From NCBI GenBank assembly GCA_002551355.1, contig NTHE01000012.1, forward strand, positions 62,001-126,000: DNA of 64,000 nucleotides, written 5' to 3'. The stretch's first letter is position 1. Each line of letters starts with the position of its first letter. A program made the position numbers and the translations under genes. The notes beneath the pieces were generated by a model, which had not been told where the DNA came from, ran no database searches, and was given only the letters and a program-made list of their open reading frames with translations. This document shows, piece by piece, positions 10,201-18,556 of the stretch. The DNA comes from Streptomyces sp. man185. GTDB lineage: Bacteria > Actinomycetota > Actinomycetes > Streptomycetales > Streptomycetaceae.

Positions 10201-10899
10201 ATGCGACGTGTAGTGCGGGGCTTCTGGGGTCCCCGGCCGGAGCCGGTCGAGACCGTGGCCGACCGGTGGCTGCGGACCCTCGACGGACTCGCCGAGCTGG
10301 TCCCGCAGGCGGCCGACGCCTGGAGCCAGGTCCACGGGAACGGTCCCGCCACGGCCATCACCGCCGACGGGGACGCCCTGCTCGACGCGCTCCGCAACGC
10401 CCGCAGCGCGACCGACTGGTCGGACATCACCGGCACCGGGCTGCGGCTCGTCGGCACCGGGGCGCCCGGCTGGCAGGCCGAGGTCAGCGGACTGGCCGGG
10501 GGCGCACCGGACTTCCTGCTCCAGTCGCTCGCGATCATCCTGCACGCCCCGGACGAGGCCGCGGTCCCCGAGGAGGCCCTTCTCACCCTGGTCGCCCGGG
10601 TGTGGGAGCCGGACTTCGGCGATGTGAGCGACGACGACGTCCTGGACGCGCTGGAGGACGACGCCGGGTACTCCGTCGGCGACCCCGTCGTCGGGCGCGC
10701 CGGCTATCTCTCCCCGGCCCGCGCCGCCCTCGTCCCCGACGACCTGGAGACGGCCCGTGAACCCCTGCCCGGCGGCGGGGAGTTGCTGAGTATCGCGGCC
10801 CCGGGCGACAGTGCGACCGTGGTGCGCGTGTACGAGCGGCTGCGCGAGGCGGGGGCGCTGGCTCCGCTGCCCCGCCCGATGGACCGGGCGGCCCTGTGA
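10201..10899 (+). CDS. Imm52-like immunity protein to the adjacent toxin
   Basis: A 232-residue soluble acidic protein beginning MRRVVRGFWGPRPEPVETVADRWLRTL. The FWGPRPE...ADRWLRTL opening and overall length fit the Imm52 family as I remember it. That family is found next to Tox-REase-5 toxins and is thought to bind and block the nuclease in the cytoplasm. Good GGAGGAGAG Shine-Dalgarno 7 nt before ATG. It lies 157 bp after the toxin gene, so it may have its own promoter, which would make sense for constitutive protection. The assignment rests on sequence feel and context, not on a search. Confidence 0.75.
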   Translation: MRRVVRGFWGPRPEPVETVADRWLRTLDGLAELVPQAADAWSQVHGNGPATAITADGDALLDALRNARSATDWSDITGTGLRLVGTGAPGWQAEVSGLAGGAPDFLLQSLAIILHAPDEAAVPEEALLTLVARVWEPDFGDVSDDDVLDALEDDAGYSVGDPVVGRAGYLSPARAALVPDDLETAREPLPGGGELLSIAAPGDSATVVRVYERLREAGALAPLPRPMDRAAL

Positions 10900-11426
10900 C
10901 CTCCCGGGCGGGCGAGGCCTTCGACGCGGAGCGTGCCGCGGCGGAGGTCACCGAGCTTCTCGCCGCCCCCGTACCGGCCGACGGCCCCACCACCGCCGAG
11001 GGCGACCCGGTCACCGGCGAGTGGACGGTCACCGTCGGGGAGGGCTTCCGGATCGTGCCGCTCTGGGAGGGCGACTCGCTCACCGGCGTGTACGCCCCCG
11101 AGTGGAACGACGCCGAGGAGGCCGCCGAGTCCCATCTCGCCGAGGCGGCACGGGTGTTGGGCGAGCACTGGGGCCCACACCGGACGGTGCGGCTGGACGG
11201 GCCGCTGATGCGGCGGCAGGGCGGTTCCCCGGTGGAGCCTCTGTTCGAGGCGCTGTTCGCCGAGGACCTGTACGGGGACCTGGAGGTCTGGGGACCCGTC
11301 GGCTCCGGCGGCCGGTGGATCGCCCTGATCGTCGGCCACAGCGACGGGGACGCGCCGTTCGTGCTGGCCGCCCTGGTCAGCGACCGACCGGTCCCCGAAC
11401 CGGCCCCTTTCGACGGTCCGTTGTGA
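10896..11426 (+). CDS. Hypothetical protein coupled to the immunity gene
   Basis: A 176-residue acidic soluble protein. Its GTG start (10896) overlaps the immunity-gene stop as GTGA, so translation is coupled. It has no membrane segment or signal peptide. Visible features are WTVTVGEGFRIVPLWEGDSLTGVYAPEWNDAEEAAESHLAEA and a W-rich centre (HWGPHRTVRL, LEVWGPVGSGGRWIALIVGH). I do not recognise the family. Context suggests a second immunity factor or an accessory to the toxin cassette. Codon use is like its neighbours. Confidence 0.8.
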   Translation: MTSRAGEAFDAERAAAEVTELLAAPVPADGPTTAEGDPVTGEWTVTVGEGFRIVPLWEGDSLTGVYAPEWNDAEEAAESHLAEAARVLGEHWGPHRTVRLDGPLMRRQGGSPVEPLFEALFAEDLYGDLEVWGPVGSGGRWIALIVGHSDGDAPFVLAALVSDRPVPEPAPFDGPL

Positions 11427-11518
11427 GGTCCGCCCGGCTCCGCCAGGATCCGGCAGGCGGCGGCCGGAGCCGCTGATAAGGTCCCTCGACATCAGCTGTC
11501 CCGTGCTGGAGAAGGTTC

Positions 11519-12301
11519 ATGAAACTGCTCCCCCTGTTCCTCCGGCGGCCGATCGAAGCGGTGTACGAGCGTCGGCTCGCCGCCACCCTGGTGGGCCTGC
11601 CGCGCCCCCAGCACGTCGGGATCATGGTCGACGGCAACCGGCGCTGGGCCCGCAAGGCCGGGCACACGGACGTCCGGGAGGGCTACCGGGCGGGCGGCGC
11701 CAAGGTGACCACGTTCCTGGGCTGGTGCACGGCCGCAGGGATCGCACACGTGACCCTCTTCATGCTCTCCGACGACAACCTGGGCCGCCCCGCGGAAGAA
11801 CTCGGCCCGCTGATCGAGGTCATCGAGGACACCGTCCGCGACATCACCGCCGAGGGCCGGGACTGGGAGGTCCGGGCGATCGGCTCGCTCGACATGCTGC
11901 CCGGCACCAGCGCCCGGGTGCTCAAGGAGGCCACCGCCGCCACGACCGGGCGCGGCGGCCTCAAGGTGGACGTGGCGGTCGGTTACGGCGGCCGGCGCGA
12001 GATCGTCGACGCCGTGAAGAGCGCCTTCGAGGAGCACATCGCGGCCGGGGGCGACCCGGCCGAACTGGTCGCCCGGTTCGGGATCGACGACATCTCCCGG
12101 CACCTCTACTCGCCCGTCGCCGACCACACCGACTTCATCATCCGCACCTCCGGCGAGCAGCGCCTGTCCGGCTTCCTGCTCTGGCAGTCCGCGTACGCCG
12201 AGATGCACTGGGTGGACTGCTACTGGCCGGCGTTCCGGCACGTGGACTTCCTGCGCGCGCTGCGCTCGTACGCGAACCGGGAACGCCGCTTCGGCAAGTG
12301 A
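11519..12301 (+). CDS. cis-Prenyltransferase (undecaprenyl/isoprenyl diphosphate synthase family)
   Basis: This 260-residue protein adds isopentenyl units in cis to an allylic diphosphate. The Mg2+/substrate P-loop HVGIMVDGNRRWARKAG contains the catalytic aspartate. The C-terminal RTSGEQRLSGFLLWQSAYAE is the family signature. Streptomyces have several paralogues making undecaprenyl- or shorter diphosphates, and which product this one makes cannot be read from sequence. ATG at 11519 follows GAGAAGG at the right distance. It stands alone, downstream of the toxin cassette and on the same strand, with no obvious terminator between. Confidence 0.93.
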   Translation: MKLLPLFLRRPIEAVYERRLAATLVGLPRPQHVGIMVDGNRRWARKAGHTDVREGYRAGGAKVTTFLGWCTAAGIAHVTLFMLSDDNLGRPAEELGPLIEVIEDTVRDITAEGRDWEVRAIGSLDMLPGTSARVLKEATAATTGRGGLKVDVAVGYGGRREIVDAVKSAFEEHIAAGGDPAELVARFGIDDISRHLYSPVADHTDFIIRTSGEQRLSGFLLWQSAYAEMHWVDCYWPAFRHVDFLRALRSYANRERRFGK

Positions 12302-12363
12302 TCCGGCCGGGCGGGTGCGGGAACCGTGTCCCGGAGCCGGCGGGGCCACGGCAGAGTGTGGGC

Positions 12364-13077
12364 ATGGACGTACTCGATCTTGCCCGCGCCTTTGTGCTGG
12401 AGCGTCACCCCGACGCCCGCGCCGCCTTCCTCGGCGGCAGTGTCCTGACGAGCCGGCGCACCGCCCGGTCCGACCTGGACGTCGTCGTGCTGCTCGACGG
12501 CCCGCCCGCTCCGTACCGCGAGAGCCTGCGGTACGGGAATTGGCCGGTGGAGCTCTTCGTGCACACCGAGGACTCCTGGCACAGCTTTGTCACCCCGGAG
12601 ATCGTGCAGCGGAACTCGGCCCTGTTGTGGATGTGCGCCGACGGGGCGCTGCTGCTCGACGCCGACGGGACAGGAGCACGGATCGCGGAGAAGGCGAAAC
12701 GCCTCGCGGCCGAAGGCCCGCCCCCGGTCACCGGCGCGGCGCTCGAAGACGCCCGGTACGCGCTCACGGACCTGCTCGACGACTTCGCCGTCGTCACGGA
12801 TGCGGGGGAGCGGCTGTTCGTCGTGGCCGAACTCGTCCGGCGGACCGGCGAGCTGGCGCTGCTGACCCACGGCACGTGGCTCGGCGGCGGCAAGTGGCTG
12901 GCCCGGCGCCTCGAATCCGTCGTGCCGGACTTGGCCGCGCGCCTGGACGAGGCGGCGCAGGCCGCGCTGCGCGGTGCACCGGAGGGCCTCACCTCCCTGG
13001 TCACGGAGGTCCTGGACGCGGCGGGCGGCCCGGTGTGGGAGGGGTACCGCCGCAGCGGACCGCGTAAGAGGGCCTGA
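12364..13077 (+). CDS. Nucleotidyltransferase-fold protein
   Basis: A 237-residue protein with the pol-beta nucleotidyltransferase motif near the N-terminus: AAFLGGSVLTSRRTARSDLDVVVLL, i.e. GGS...SDLDVVV, with two metal-binding Asp residues. A third acidic residue may be E in GNWPVELFV. The C-terminal half is helical. Such proteins transfer a nucleotide to a small molecule (aminoglycoside adenylyltransferase-like) or to a partner protein; the substrate is not evident. It starts 62 bp after the prenyltransferase. Its short spacing to the convergent regulator gene suggests it ends the unit. Confidence 0.75.
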   Translation: MDVLDLARAFVLERHPDARAAFLGGSVLTSRRTARSDLDVVVLLDGPPAPYRESLRYGNWPVELFVHTEDSWHSFVTPEIVQRNSALLWMCADGALLLDADGTGARIAEKAKRLAAEGPPPVTGAALEDARYALTDLLDDFAVVTDAGERLFVVAELVRRTGELALLTHGTWLGGGKWLARRLESVVPDLAARLDEAAQAALRGAPEGLTSLVTEVLDAAGGPVWEGYRRSGPRKRA

Positions 13078-13105
13078 ACCGGCCGCCCCGCGAAACCCAC
13101 CGGTG

Positions 13106-14269
13106 TCACAGCCGGGCCCGCTTCACCGCCATGTGCAGCAGCAGCCGGTCCTCCCCGTCGTTCAGGTCGAGGCCGGTGATCTGCTGGATGCGGGAGAGCC
13201 GGTAGTACAGCGTCTGGCGGTGGATGCCGAGCGCGGCGGCCGTCCGGCTCGCCTGGCCCGCGCAGTCCAGGAACACCTCCGCGGTGTGCGCCAGCTCCCG
13301 GTGCAACGGGGTGAGCAGCGAGGCGACGGCCGGGTCCCCGGGGTCCGTGCCGGTGCCCGGGAGGGCGGTCAGCAGGCGGTACGGGCCGATCGCCGACCAC
13401 CGGGCGACCGGGCCGAAGCGGGTCTCGGCCCGGGCAGCGCGGGCCGCCGCCGTGGCCTCGCGCCAGGAGACCGTCAGCCTGTCCAGGCCCCGGCGCGGCG
13501 TGGCGATCCCCCCGGTGGCGGCCGGGGCCGCGCCGGTGCGCAGCCGGTCCGCTGCGCTCAGGGCCGGGTCCAGGCGGTCCGGCGAGCGCAGCCGGACGAG
13601 CGCGGCCAGCGACAGGTTCCCGGCGGCCCCCGGCGCGGCGACCGTCGCCAGCGCGGCCGCCGAGGGCACGCCCCGTACCGACGGCGTGTCGTCCGCCCAC
13701 GGGGTCACGCACACCACCGTGTGCAGCCCCTCCGCGTCCCGGCCCAGGGCCTCGCCCAGCGCGGCGACGGCGGTGTCGTGCTGCCGGCCGGGACCCGCCG
13801 TGAGGACAGCGCCGAACTCCCGCGAGAGGTCGGCGCCGGCCCGCGCCTCGTCGGAGAGCAGGGCCCCGATCCGGGCGGCGACCTCCATCGCGGCGGTCAG
13901 CCGTTCCTCGGTCGGGCCCGGGTCGGCGTCGAGCAGCCAGACGTATCCGAGGACGACGCCCCGATGGCGTACCGGAAGGCAGATGCGGTCCCGGAACACC
14001 CCGGCCTCGGGGGCGGCGGGGATCCGGACGGGCCCGGTCGCCCGGGTGATGCCGAACCCCTCGAACCAGGCGCGCACGGCCGGTGTGGAGCGGCGGGTCA
14101 GGATCGAGCGGGTGCGGACCGGGTCCATCGCGGTGTCGTCGTCGCTGTCGTGGGCTCCGAAGGCGACCAGGCCGAAATCCCGGTTCTCCAGGGTGGCCGG
14201 GGCGTCGAGGAGGGCCGAGATCTCGTCGACCAGTTCCTGGTAATCGCCTGTCACCCCGCCATTCTGCAC
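13106..14269 (-). CDS. PucR-family transcriptional regulator, probable activator of proline catabolism
   Basis: A 387-residue protein. The C-terminal PucR helix-turn-helix is clear: [20 protein letters not shown] followed by [17 protein letters not shown]. The N-terminal GAF-like sensory part ([15 protein letters not shown]) is typical. It is divergent from the proline dehydrogenase and P5C dehydrogenase genes, the usual arrangement for a regulator responding to proline, and the 176-bp gap holds both promoters. GTG at 14269 follows GAAGAAGG. GTG at 14254 ([11 protein letters not shown]) is a close alternative. Confidence 0.85.
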   Translation of the reverse strand: MQNGGVTGDYQELVDEISALLDAPATLENRDFGLVAFGAHDSDDDTAMDPVRTRSILTRRSTPAVRAWFEGFGITRATGPVRIPAAPEAGVFRDRICLPVRHRGVVLGYVWLLDADPGPTEERLTAAMEVAARIGALLSDEARAGADLSREFGAVLTAGPGRQHDTAVAALGEALGRDAEGLHTVVCVTPWADDTPSVRGVPSAAALATVAAPGAAGNLSLAALVRLRSPDRLDPALSAADRLRTGAAPAATGGIATPRRGLDRLTVSWREATAAARAARAETRFGPVARWSAIGPYRLLTALPGTGTDPGDPAVASLLTPLHRELAHTAEVFLDCAGQASRTAAALGIHRQTLYYRLSRIQQITGLDLNDGEDRLLLHMAVKRARL

Positions 14270-14445
14270 CCCCTCACGGCCTTCTTCATACAGATGTCTG
14301 AGATGGCGGCCACGGATGCGTGACAGGTGTCGATGGCACAGCCTGCACGGGGTACCTAGATTTCACAGTGGTTATCCGTGCCGTACCGGTCCGTTCATGT
14401 TCGTACCGTTACGGCCCCTCGTCCGTACATTCGTGGAGGTGCCCC

Positions 14446-15372
14446 GTGCTGGGTCCCGTGATTCTCGCGGCATCGCGCAGCGACAAGATGCGCCGGTTCG
14501 TCTCGGCCGCGCCCGGCACCAAGCAGGTCGTCGACCGCTTCATCGCCGGCGAGACCGTCGACCAGGTCGTCCCGATCGTCGTGGACGCCGCGGACAAGGG
14601 CCTGGAGGTCACGCTCGACGTCGTCGGCGAGGACATCACCACCCCCGCGCAGGCCGAGGCCGCCCGCGACGCGTACCTGGAGCTCATTGAGCGCCTGAAG
14701 GACCTGGACCTGGGCCCCCGTGCCGAGATGTCCGTGAAGCTGTCGATGTTCGGCCAGGCGCTGGAGAACGGCCACGAACTGGCTCTCGCCAACGTCCGCC
14801 CGGTCGTCGAGGCGGCGGCCGCCATCGGCACCACGGTCACCCTGGACGCCGAGGACCACACCACCCTCGACTCGATGTTCGCCATCCACGAGGAGCTGCG
14901 GAAGGACTTCCCGCAGACCGGCTGCGTCATCCAGTCCTACCTCTTCCGCACAGAGGACGACGCCCGCCGCCTCGCCGCCGCCGGCAGCCGCGTACGCATC
15001 GTGAAGGGCGCCTACAAGGAGCCCGCCTCCGTCGCGTACCAGGACAAGGCCGAGATCGACAAGGCGTACGTCCGCATCACCCGCATCCTGATGGAGGGCG
15101 CGGGCTACCCGATGATCGGCTCGCACGATCCCCGTCTCATCGCCATCGCCCAGGAGCTGGGCCGCCAGGCCGGGCGCAAACTGGACGAGTACGAGTTCCA
15201 GATGCTGTACGGCATCCGCAGCGACGAGCACGTCCGGCTCGCGGCCGAGGGCCACCGGATGCGCGTCTACACGGCGTACGGCACCGACTGGTACGGATAC
15301 TTCATGCGCCGCCTCGCGGAGAAGCCGGCCAACCTGCTGTTCTTCGGCCGCTCGATCCTCACCAAGGGCTGA
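14446..15372 (+). CDS. putB: Proline dehydrogenase
   Basis: A 308-residue monofunctional FAD-dependent proline dehydrogenase, the first step of proline breakdown to glutamate. Family features: AEMSVKLSMFGQAL, the TLDAEDHTTLDS and VRIVKGAYKEP barrel strands, and the C-terminal YGIRSDEHVRLAAEGHRMRVYTAYG with the arginine pair that binds substrate carboxylate. GTG at 14446 is chosen over upstream starts because GGAGG (14434-14438) lies 7 nt before it and the protein then begins MLGPVILAASRSDKMRRFV. It forms an operon with the P5C dehydrogenase 53 bp downstream. In Proteobacteria the two activities are fused as PutA. Confidence 0.93.
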   Translation: MLGPVILAASRSDKMRRFVSAAPGTKQVVDRFIAGETVDQVVPIVVDAADKGLEVTLDVVGEDITTPAQAEAARDAYLELIERLKDLDLGPRAEMSVKLSMFGQALENGHELALANVRPVVEAAAAIGTTVTLDAEDHTTLDSMFAIHEELRKDFPQTGCVIQSYLFRTEDDARRLAAAGSRVRIVKGAYKEPASVAYQDKAEIDKAYVRITRILMEGAGYPMIGSHDPRLIAIAQELGRQAGRKLDEYEFQMLYGIRSDEHVRLAAEGHRMRVYTAYGTDWYGYFMRRLAEKPANLLFFGRSILTKG

Positions 15373-15425
15373 GCAGCCCCCGGGCTGACCCACACCCCCG
15401 CCGACACCAAGGAGACAAGGCAACC

Positions 15426-17057
15426 ATGGACGCCGTCACCCAGGTCCCCGCGCCGGTCAACGAGCCGGTCCACTCCTACGCCCCGGGCTCCCCGGAGCGC
15501 GCCCGCCTGGAGGTGAAGCTCAAGGAGCTCGCCGACAACCCGATCGACCTGCCGATGACCATCGGCGGCGAGAAGCGGATGGGCGGCGGCGAGCGTGTGA
15601 ACGTCGTACAGCCGCACAACCACCAGGCCGTCATCGGCACCTTCGCCGGCGCCACCGAGCAGGACGCCCAGGACGCCGTCGACGCGGCCCTCGCCGCCGC
15701 TCCGGCCTGGCGCGCGATGGCCTTCGACGACCGCGCCGCGATCATCCTGCGCGCTGCCGAGCTGCTGTCGGGCCCCTGGCGCGAGACGCTGGCCGCCTCC
15801 ACCATGCTCGGCCAGTCCAAGACCGCCCAGCAGGCCGAGATCGACACCCCCTGCGAGCTCATCGACTTCTGGCGCTTCAACGTGCACTACGCGCGCCAGA
15901 TCCTCGCCGAGCAGCCCCCGGCCAACTCCCCGGGCGTGTGGAACCGCATGGACCACCGCCCGCTGGAGGGCTTCGTCTACGCGATCACGCCGTTCAACTT
16001 CACGGCCATCGCGGGCAACCTCCCCACCGCCCCCGCCCTCATGGGCAACGTCGTGGTGTGGAAGCCGTCCCCGACCCAGACCCACGCCGCCGTGCTGCTG
16101 ATGCAGCTTCTGGAGGAGGCCGGTCTGCCCAAGGGCGTCATCAACCTGGTCACCGGCGACGGCAAGGCCGTCTCCGAGGTGGCGCTGAACCACCGCGACC
16201 TGGCCGGCATCCACTTCACCGGCTCGACCCCCACCTTCCAGCACCTGTGGAAGACGGTCGGCAACAACATCGCCAACTACCGCACCTACCCGCGGCTCGT
16301 CGGCGAGACCGGCGGCAAGGACTTCGTCGTCGCGCACCCCAGCGCCGACCGCGCCATCCTGAAGACCGCGCTGACCCGCGGCTCCTTCGAGTTCCAGGGC
16401 CAGAAGTGCTCCGCGTCCTCGCGGGCGTACGTCCCCGCCTCCATCTGGAACTCCGGTTTCCAGGAGGAGTTCGCGGCGGAGGTCGACTCCATCACGATGG
16501 GTGACGTCACCGACCTGAGCAACTTCATCGGCGCCGTCATCGACGAGCGCTCGTTCGCCAAGAACAAGGCCGCGATCGACCGCGCCAAGTCCGACCCGAC
16601 CTGCACGGTCGTCGCGGGCGGCACCTACGACGACTCGGTGGGCTACTTCGTCCGCCCGACGGTCATCGTGTGCACCGACCCCGAGAACGAGGTCTTCACG
16701 ACCGAGTACTTCGGCCCGATCCTCGCGATCCACGTCTACGAGGACGAGAAGTACGACGCCATGCTGGAGCAGATGGAGTCGGTCTCCGACTACGCGCTGA
16801 CCGGCTCGGTCATCGCGGGCGACCGCGCGGCCGCCGCGCACACGATGGACAAGCTCCGCTATGCCGCGGGCAACTTCTACATCAACGACAAGTCGACCGG
16901 CGCCGTCGTCGGCCAGCAGCCCTTCGGCGGCGGCCGTGCCTCCGGCACCAACGACAAGGCGGGCGCCCCGCAGAACCTCCAGCGCTGGACCCTGACCCGG
17001 GCCATCAAGGAGACGCTGGTCCCGCCGACCGACTACACCTACCCCCACCAGGGCTGA
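15426..17057 (+). CDS. pruA: L-glutamate gamma-semialdehyde (P5C) dehydrogenase
   Basis: This 543-residue aldehyde dehydrogenase oxidises glutamate semialdehyde (from P5C) to glutamate with NAD+, completing proline catabolism. The catalytic cysteine is in GQKCSASSRAY and the general-base glutamate in VGETGGKDF. FTGSTPTFQHLWK and the C-terminal YFGPILAIHVYEDE are typical of the P5CDH subfamily. AAGGAG is 10 nt before ATG. It is the second gene of the proline operon, and the hairpin downstream ends the unit. Confidence 0.95.
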   Translation: MDAVTQVPAPVNEPVHSYAPGSPERARLEVKLKELADNPIDLPMTIGGEKRMGGGERVNVVQPHNHQAVIGTFAGATEQDAQDAVDAALAAAPAWRAMAFDDRAAIILRAAELLSGPWRETLAASTMLGQSKTAQQAEIDTPCELIDFWRFNVHYARQILAEQPPANSPGVWNRMDHRPLEGFVYAITPFNFTAIAGNLPTAPALMGNVVVWKPSPTQTHAAVLLMQLLEEAGLPKGVINLVTGDGKAVSEVALNHRDLAGIHFTGSTPTFQHLWKTVGNNIANYRTYPRLVGETGGKDFVVAHPSADRAILKTALTRGSFEFQGQKCSASSRAYVPASIWNSGFQEEFAAEVDSITMGDVTDLSNFIGAVIDERSFAKNKAAIDRAKSDPTCTVVAGGTYDDSVGYFVRPTVIVCTDPENEVFTTEYFGPILAIHVYEDEKYDAMLEQMESVSDYALTGSVIAGDRAAAAHTMDKLRYAAGNFYINDKSTGAVVGQQPFGGGRASGTNDKAGAPQNLQRWTLTRAIKETLVPPTDYTYPHQG

Positions 17058-17124
17058 CGCCCTCCCGGGGCGCCGCAGCACGGCGACCCGGACCCAGAGG
17101 TCTCCCCCGGGAGATCCCCTGAGC

Positions 17125-17167
17125 ACCGCCCCCCGACCGGCCCCCCTGCCGGGCGGGGGGCGGTTTC
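17125..17167 (+). terminator. Terminator of the proline operon
   Basis: ACCGCCCCCC...CCGGC pairs with GCCGG...GGGGGGCGGT (17125-17164) with a small internal loop, followed by TTT. It lies 68 bp after the P5C dehydrogenase stop. Confidence 0.75.
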
Positions 17168-17230
17168 CATGTGCGGGGCGGCTCCCAGGTGTGCGCGGGT
17201 CGGTCCAGGCGGCCCCGGGGTCACGCGGTC

Positions 17231-17296
17231 TTGTGGATTAGGTAATGGGCATGTCAAATTCCTTCTCGGTACGTCCCCACACGTCACCCGAGAAGG
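17231..17296 (+). promoter_or_regulatory. Promoter-like sequence and inverted repeat before the secreted protease
   Basis: TTGTGG (17231-17236) and TCAAAT (17254-17259) are 17 bp apart and could be -35/-10. Just downstream CCTTCTCGG (17261-17269) and CCGAGAAGG (17288-17296) form a 9-bp inverted repeat with an inner ACGT/ACGT pairing. The right arm overlaps the GAAGGAG Shine-Dalgarno. If transcription starts further upstream, this is an RNA hairpin masking the RBS. If it starts near 17266, it is more likely a DNA operator. Confidence 0.5.
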
Positions 17297-17306
17297 AGTT
17301 CCCCCC

Positions 17307-18374
17307 ATGAGACGCAACTCCCGCGCGCGCTTCGGCGTTTCCCTGCTGCTCGTCGCCGGCGCCCTCGGCCTCGGAGCCGCCCCCTCCACCGCCGCCGACA
17401 CCCCCTCGCCCGCCCCCTCGGCGATCCCCGCCCCGTCCGCGTACGCGCTCGACGCCGAGGTTGACCGCGCGCTCGGCGCCGCCACCGCCGGAACCTACCT
17501 CGACGCGAAGACCGGGAAGCTCGTCGTCACCGTCACCACCGACCGGGCCGAGGAGCAGGCCCGCGCCACCGGCGCCACGGTCCGCCGGGTGGCCCGCAGC
17601 GCCGCCGAGCTCGACGCGGCGATGGAGACCCTGGAGGCCGAGGTGAAGATCACCGGCACTTCCTGGGGCATCGACCCGCGCACCAACCGGGTCGCCGTCG
17701 AGGCCGACTCCTCCGTCTCCGCCCGGGAGATGGCCCGCCTCGAAGCCGTCGCCGAACGGCTCGACGGCGCGGTCGGCATCAAGCGCGTCCCCGGTGAGTT
17801 CCGCCGCGAGGTGCTGGGCGGCGGCGCGATCTACGGCGGCGGCAGCCGCTGCTCGGCCGCCTTCAACGTCACCAAGGGCGGGGCCCGCTACTTCGTGACC
17901 GCCGGACACTGCACCAACATCTCCGCCAACTGGTCGGCCAGCTCCGGCGGTTCGGTCATCGGCGTCCGGGAGGGCACCAGCTTCCCGACCAACGACTACG
18001 GCATCGTCCGTTACACCGACGGCTCCTCGCCCGCCGGAACCGTCGACCTCTACAACGGCTCCACCCGCGACATCGCCTCCGCGGCCAACGCCGTCGTCGG
18101 CCAGGCGATCCAGAAGAGCGGCTCCACTACCAAGGTGACCTCCGGCACGGTCACCGCGGTCAACGTCACCGTCAACTACGGCGACGGGCCGGTCTACAAC
18201 ATGGTCCGCACCACCGCCTGCTCGGCCGGCGGCGACAGCGGCGGCGCGCACTTCGCCGGATCCGTCGCCCTCGGCATCCACTCCGGCAGCTCCGGCTGCT
18301 CGGGCACCGCGGGCTCGGCCATCCACCAGCCGGTGACCGAGGCACTCTCCGCGTACGGCGTGACGGTGTACTGA
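17307..18374 (+). CDS. Secreted chymotrypsin-like serine protease with propeptide (S1E, streptogrisin type)
   Basis: A 355-residue prepro-protein. Signal peptide (about 1-31, ending PSTAA), alpha-lytic-type propeptide (about 45-165, LDAKTGKLVVTVTT), then the mature domain from about AIYGGGSRCSAAFNV. The catalytic triad is visible: His in VTAGHC, Asp in NDYGIV, Ser in GDSGG. Paired cysteines (RCSAAF/GHC and TACSAGG/SSGCSG) fit the streptogrisin disulfides. The propeptide acts as an intramolecular foldase and inhibitor in this family. GAAGGAG lies just upstream of ATG inside a hairpin arm. Single-gene unit, probably controlled in late growth like other Streptomyces exoproteases, though the sequence does not show that. 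Confidence 0.94.
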   Translation: MRRNSRARFGVSLLLVAGALGLGAAPSTAADTPSPAPSAIPAPSAYALDAEVDRALGAATAGTYLDAKTGKLVVTVTTDRAEEQARATGATVRRVARSAAELDAAMETLEAEVKITGTSWGIDPRTNRVAVEADSSVSAREMARLEAVAERLDGAVGIKRVPGEFRREVLGGGAIYGGGSRCSAAFNVTKGGARYFVTAGHCTNISANWSASSGGSVIGVREGTSFPTNDYGIVRYTDGSSPAGTVDLYNGSTRDIASAANAVVGQAIQKSGSTTKVTSGTVTAVNVTVNYGDGPVYNMVRTTACSAGGDSGGAHFAGSVALGIHSGSSGCSGTAGSAIHQPVTEALSAYGVTVY

Positions 18375-18409
18375 GCCGCGACGGGCACGGCGTGAGGGTG
18401 TACTGAGCC
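18357..18409 (+). repeat. 21-bp near-perfect duplication at the protease 3' end
   Basis: GGCGTGACGGTGTACTGAGC plus one more C (18357-18377), which includes the protease stop codon, recurs at 18389-18409 with one mismatch (C to G). It is a recent local duplication of the last codons. Confidence 0.8.
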
Positions 18410-18457
18410 ACCCCCCGTCGCCGATCGCCCCAACCGCCCAACCGCCCGACCGCCCGA

Positions 18458-18492
18458 CCCGCCCGGACCGCCGCGCCCCCGGTCCGGGCGGG
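18458..18492 (+). terminator. Hairpin after the protease
   Basis: CCCGCCCGGACCG (18458-18470) pairs perfectly with CGGTCCGGGCGGG (18480-18492), a 13-bp stem. It is preceded by a pyrimidine-rich run of CCAACCGC/CCGACCGC units (about 18429-18457). Confidence 0.75.
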
Positions 18493-18556
18493 CCCGCGCG
18501 TGCGGCGGCGCGATAACGCGCTGTCGGGCGGGGAAGCGGCCTGGAAAGCTGACCCC

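Noticed and set aside
12405-13712. 435-codon minus-strand frame spanning the nucleotidyltransferase and PucR genes
   Set aside because: It overlaps two supported genes in a wrong frame and has no motif.
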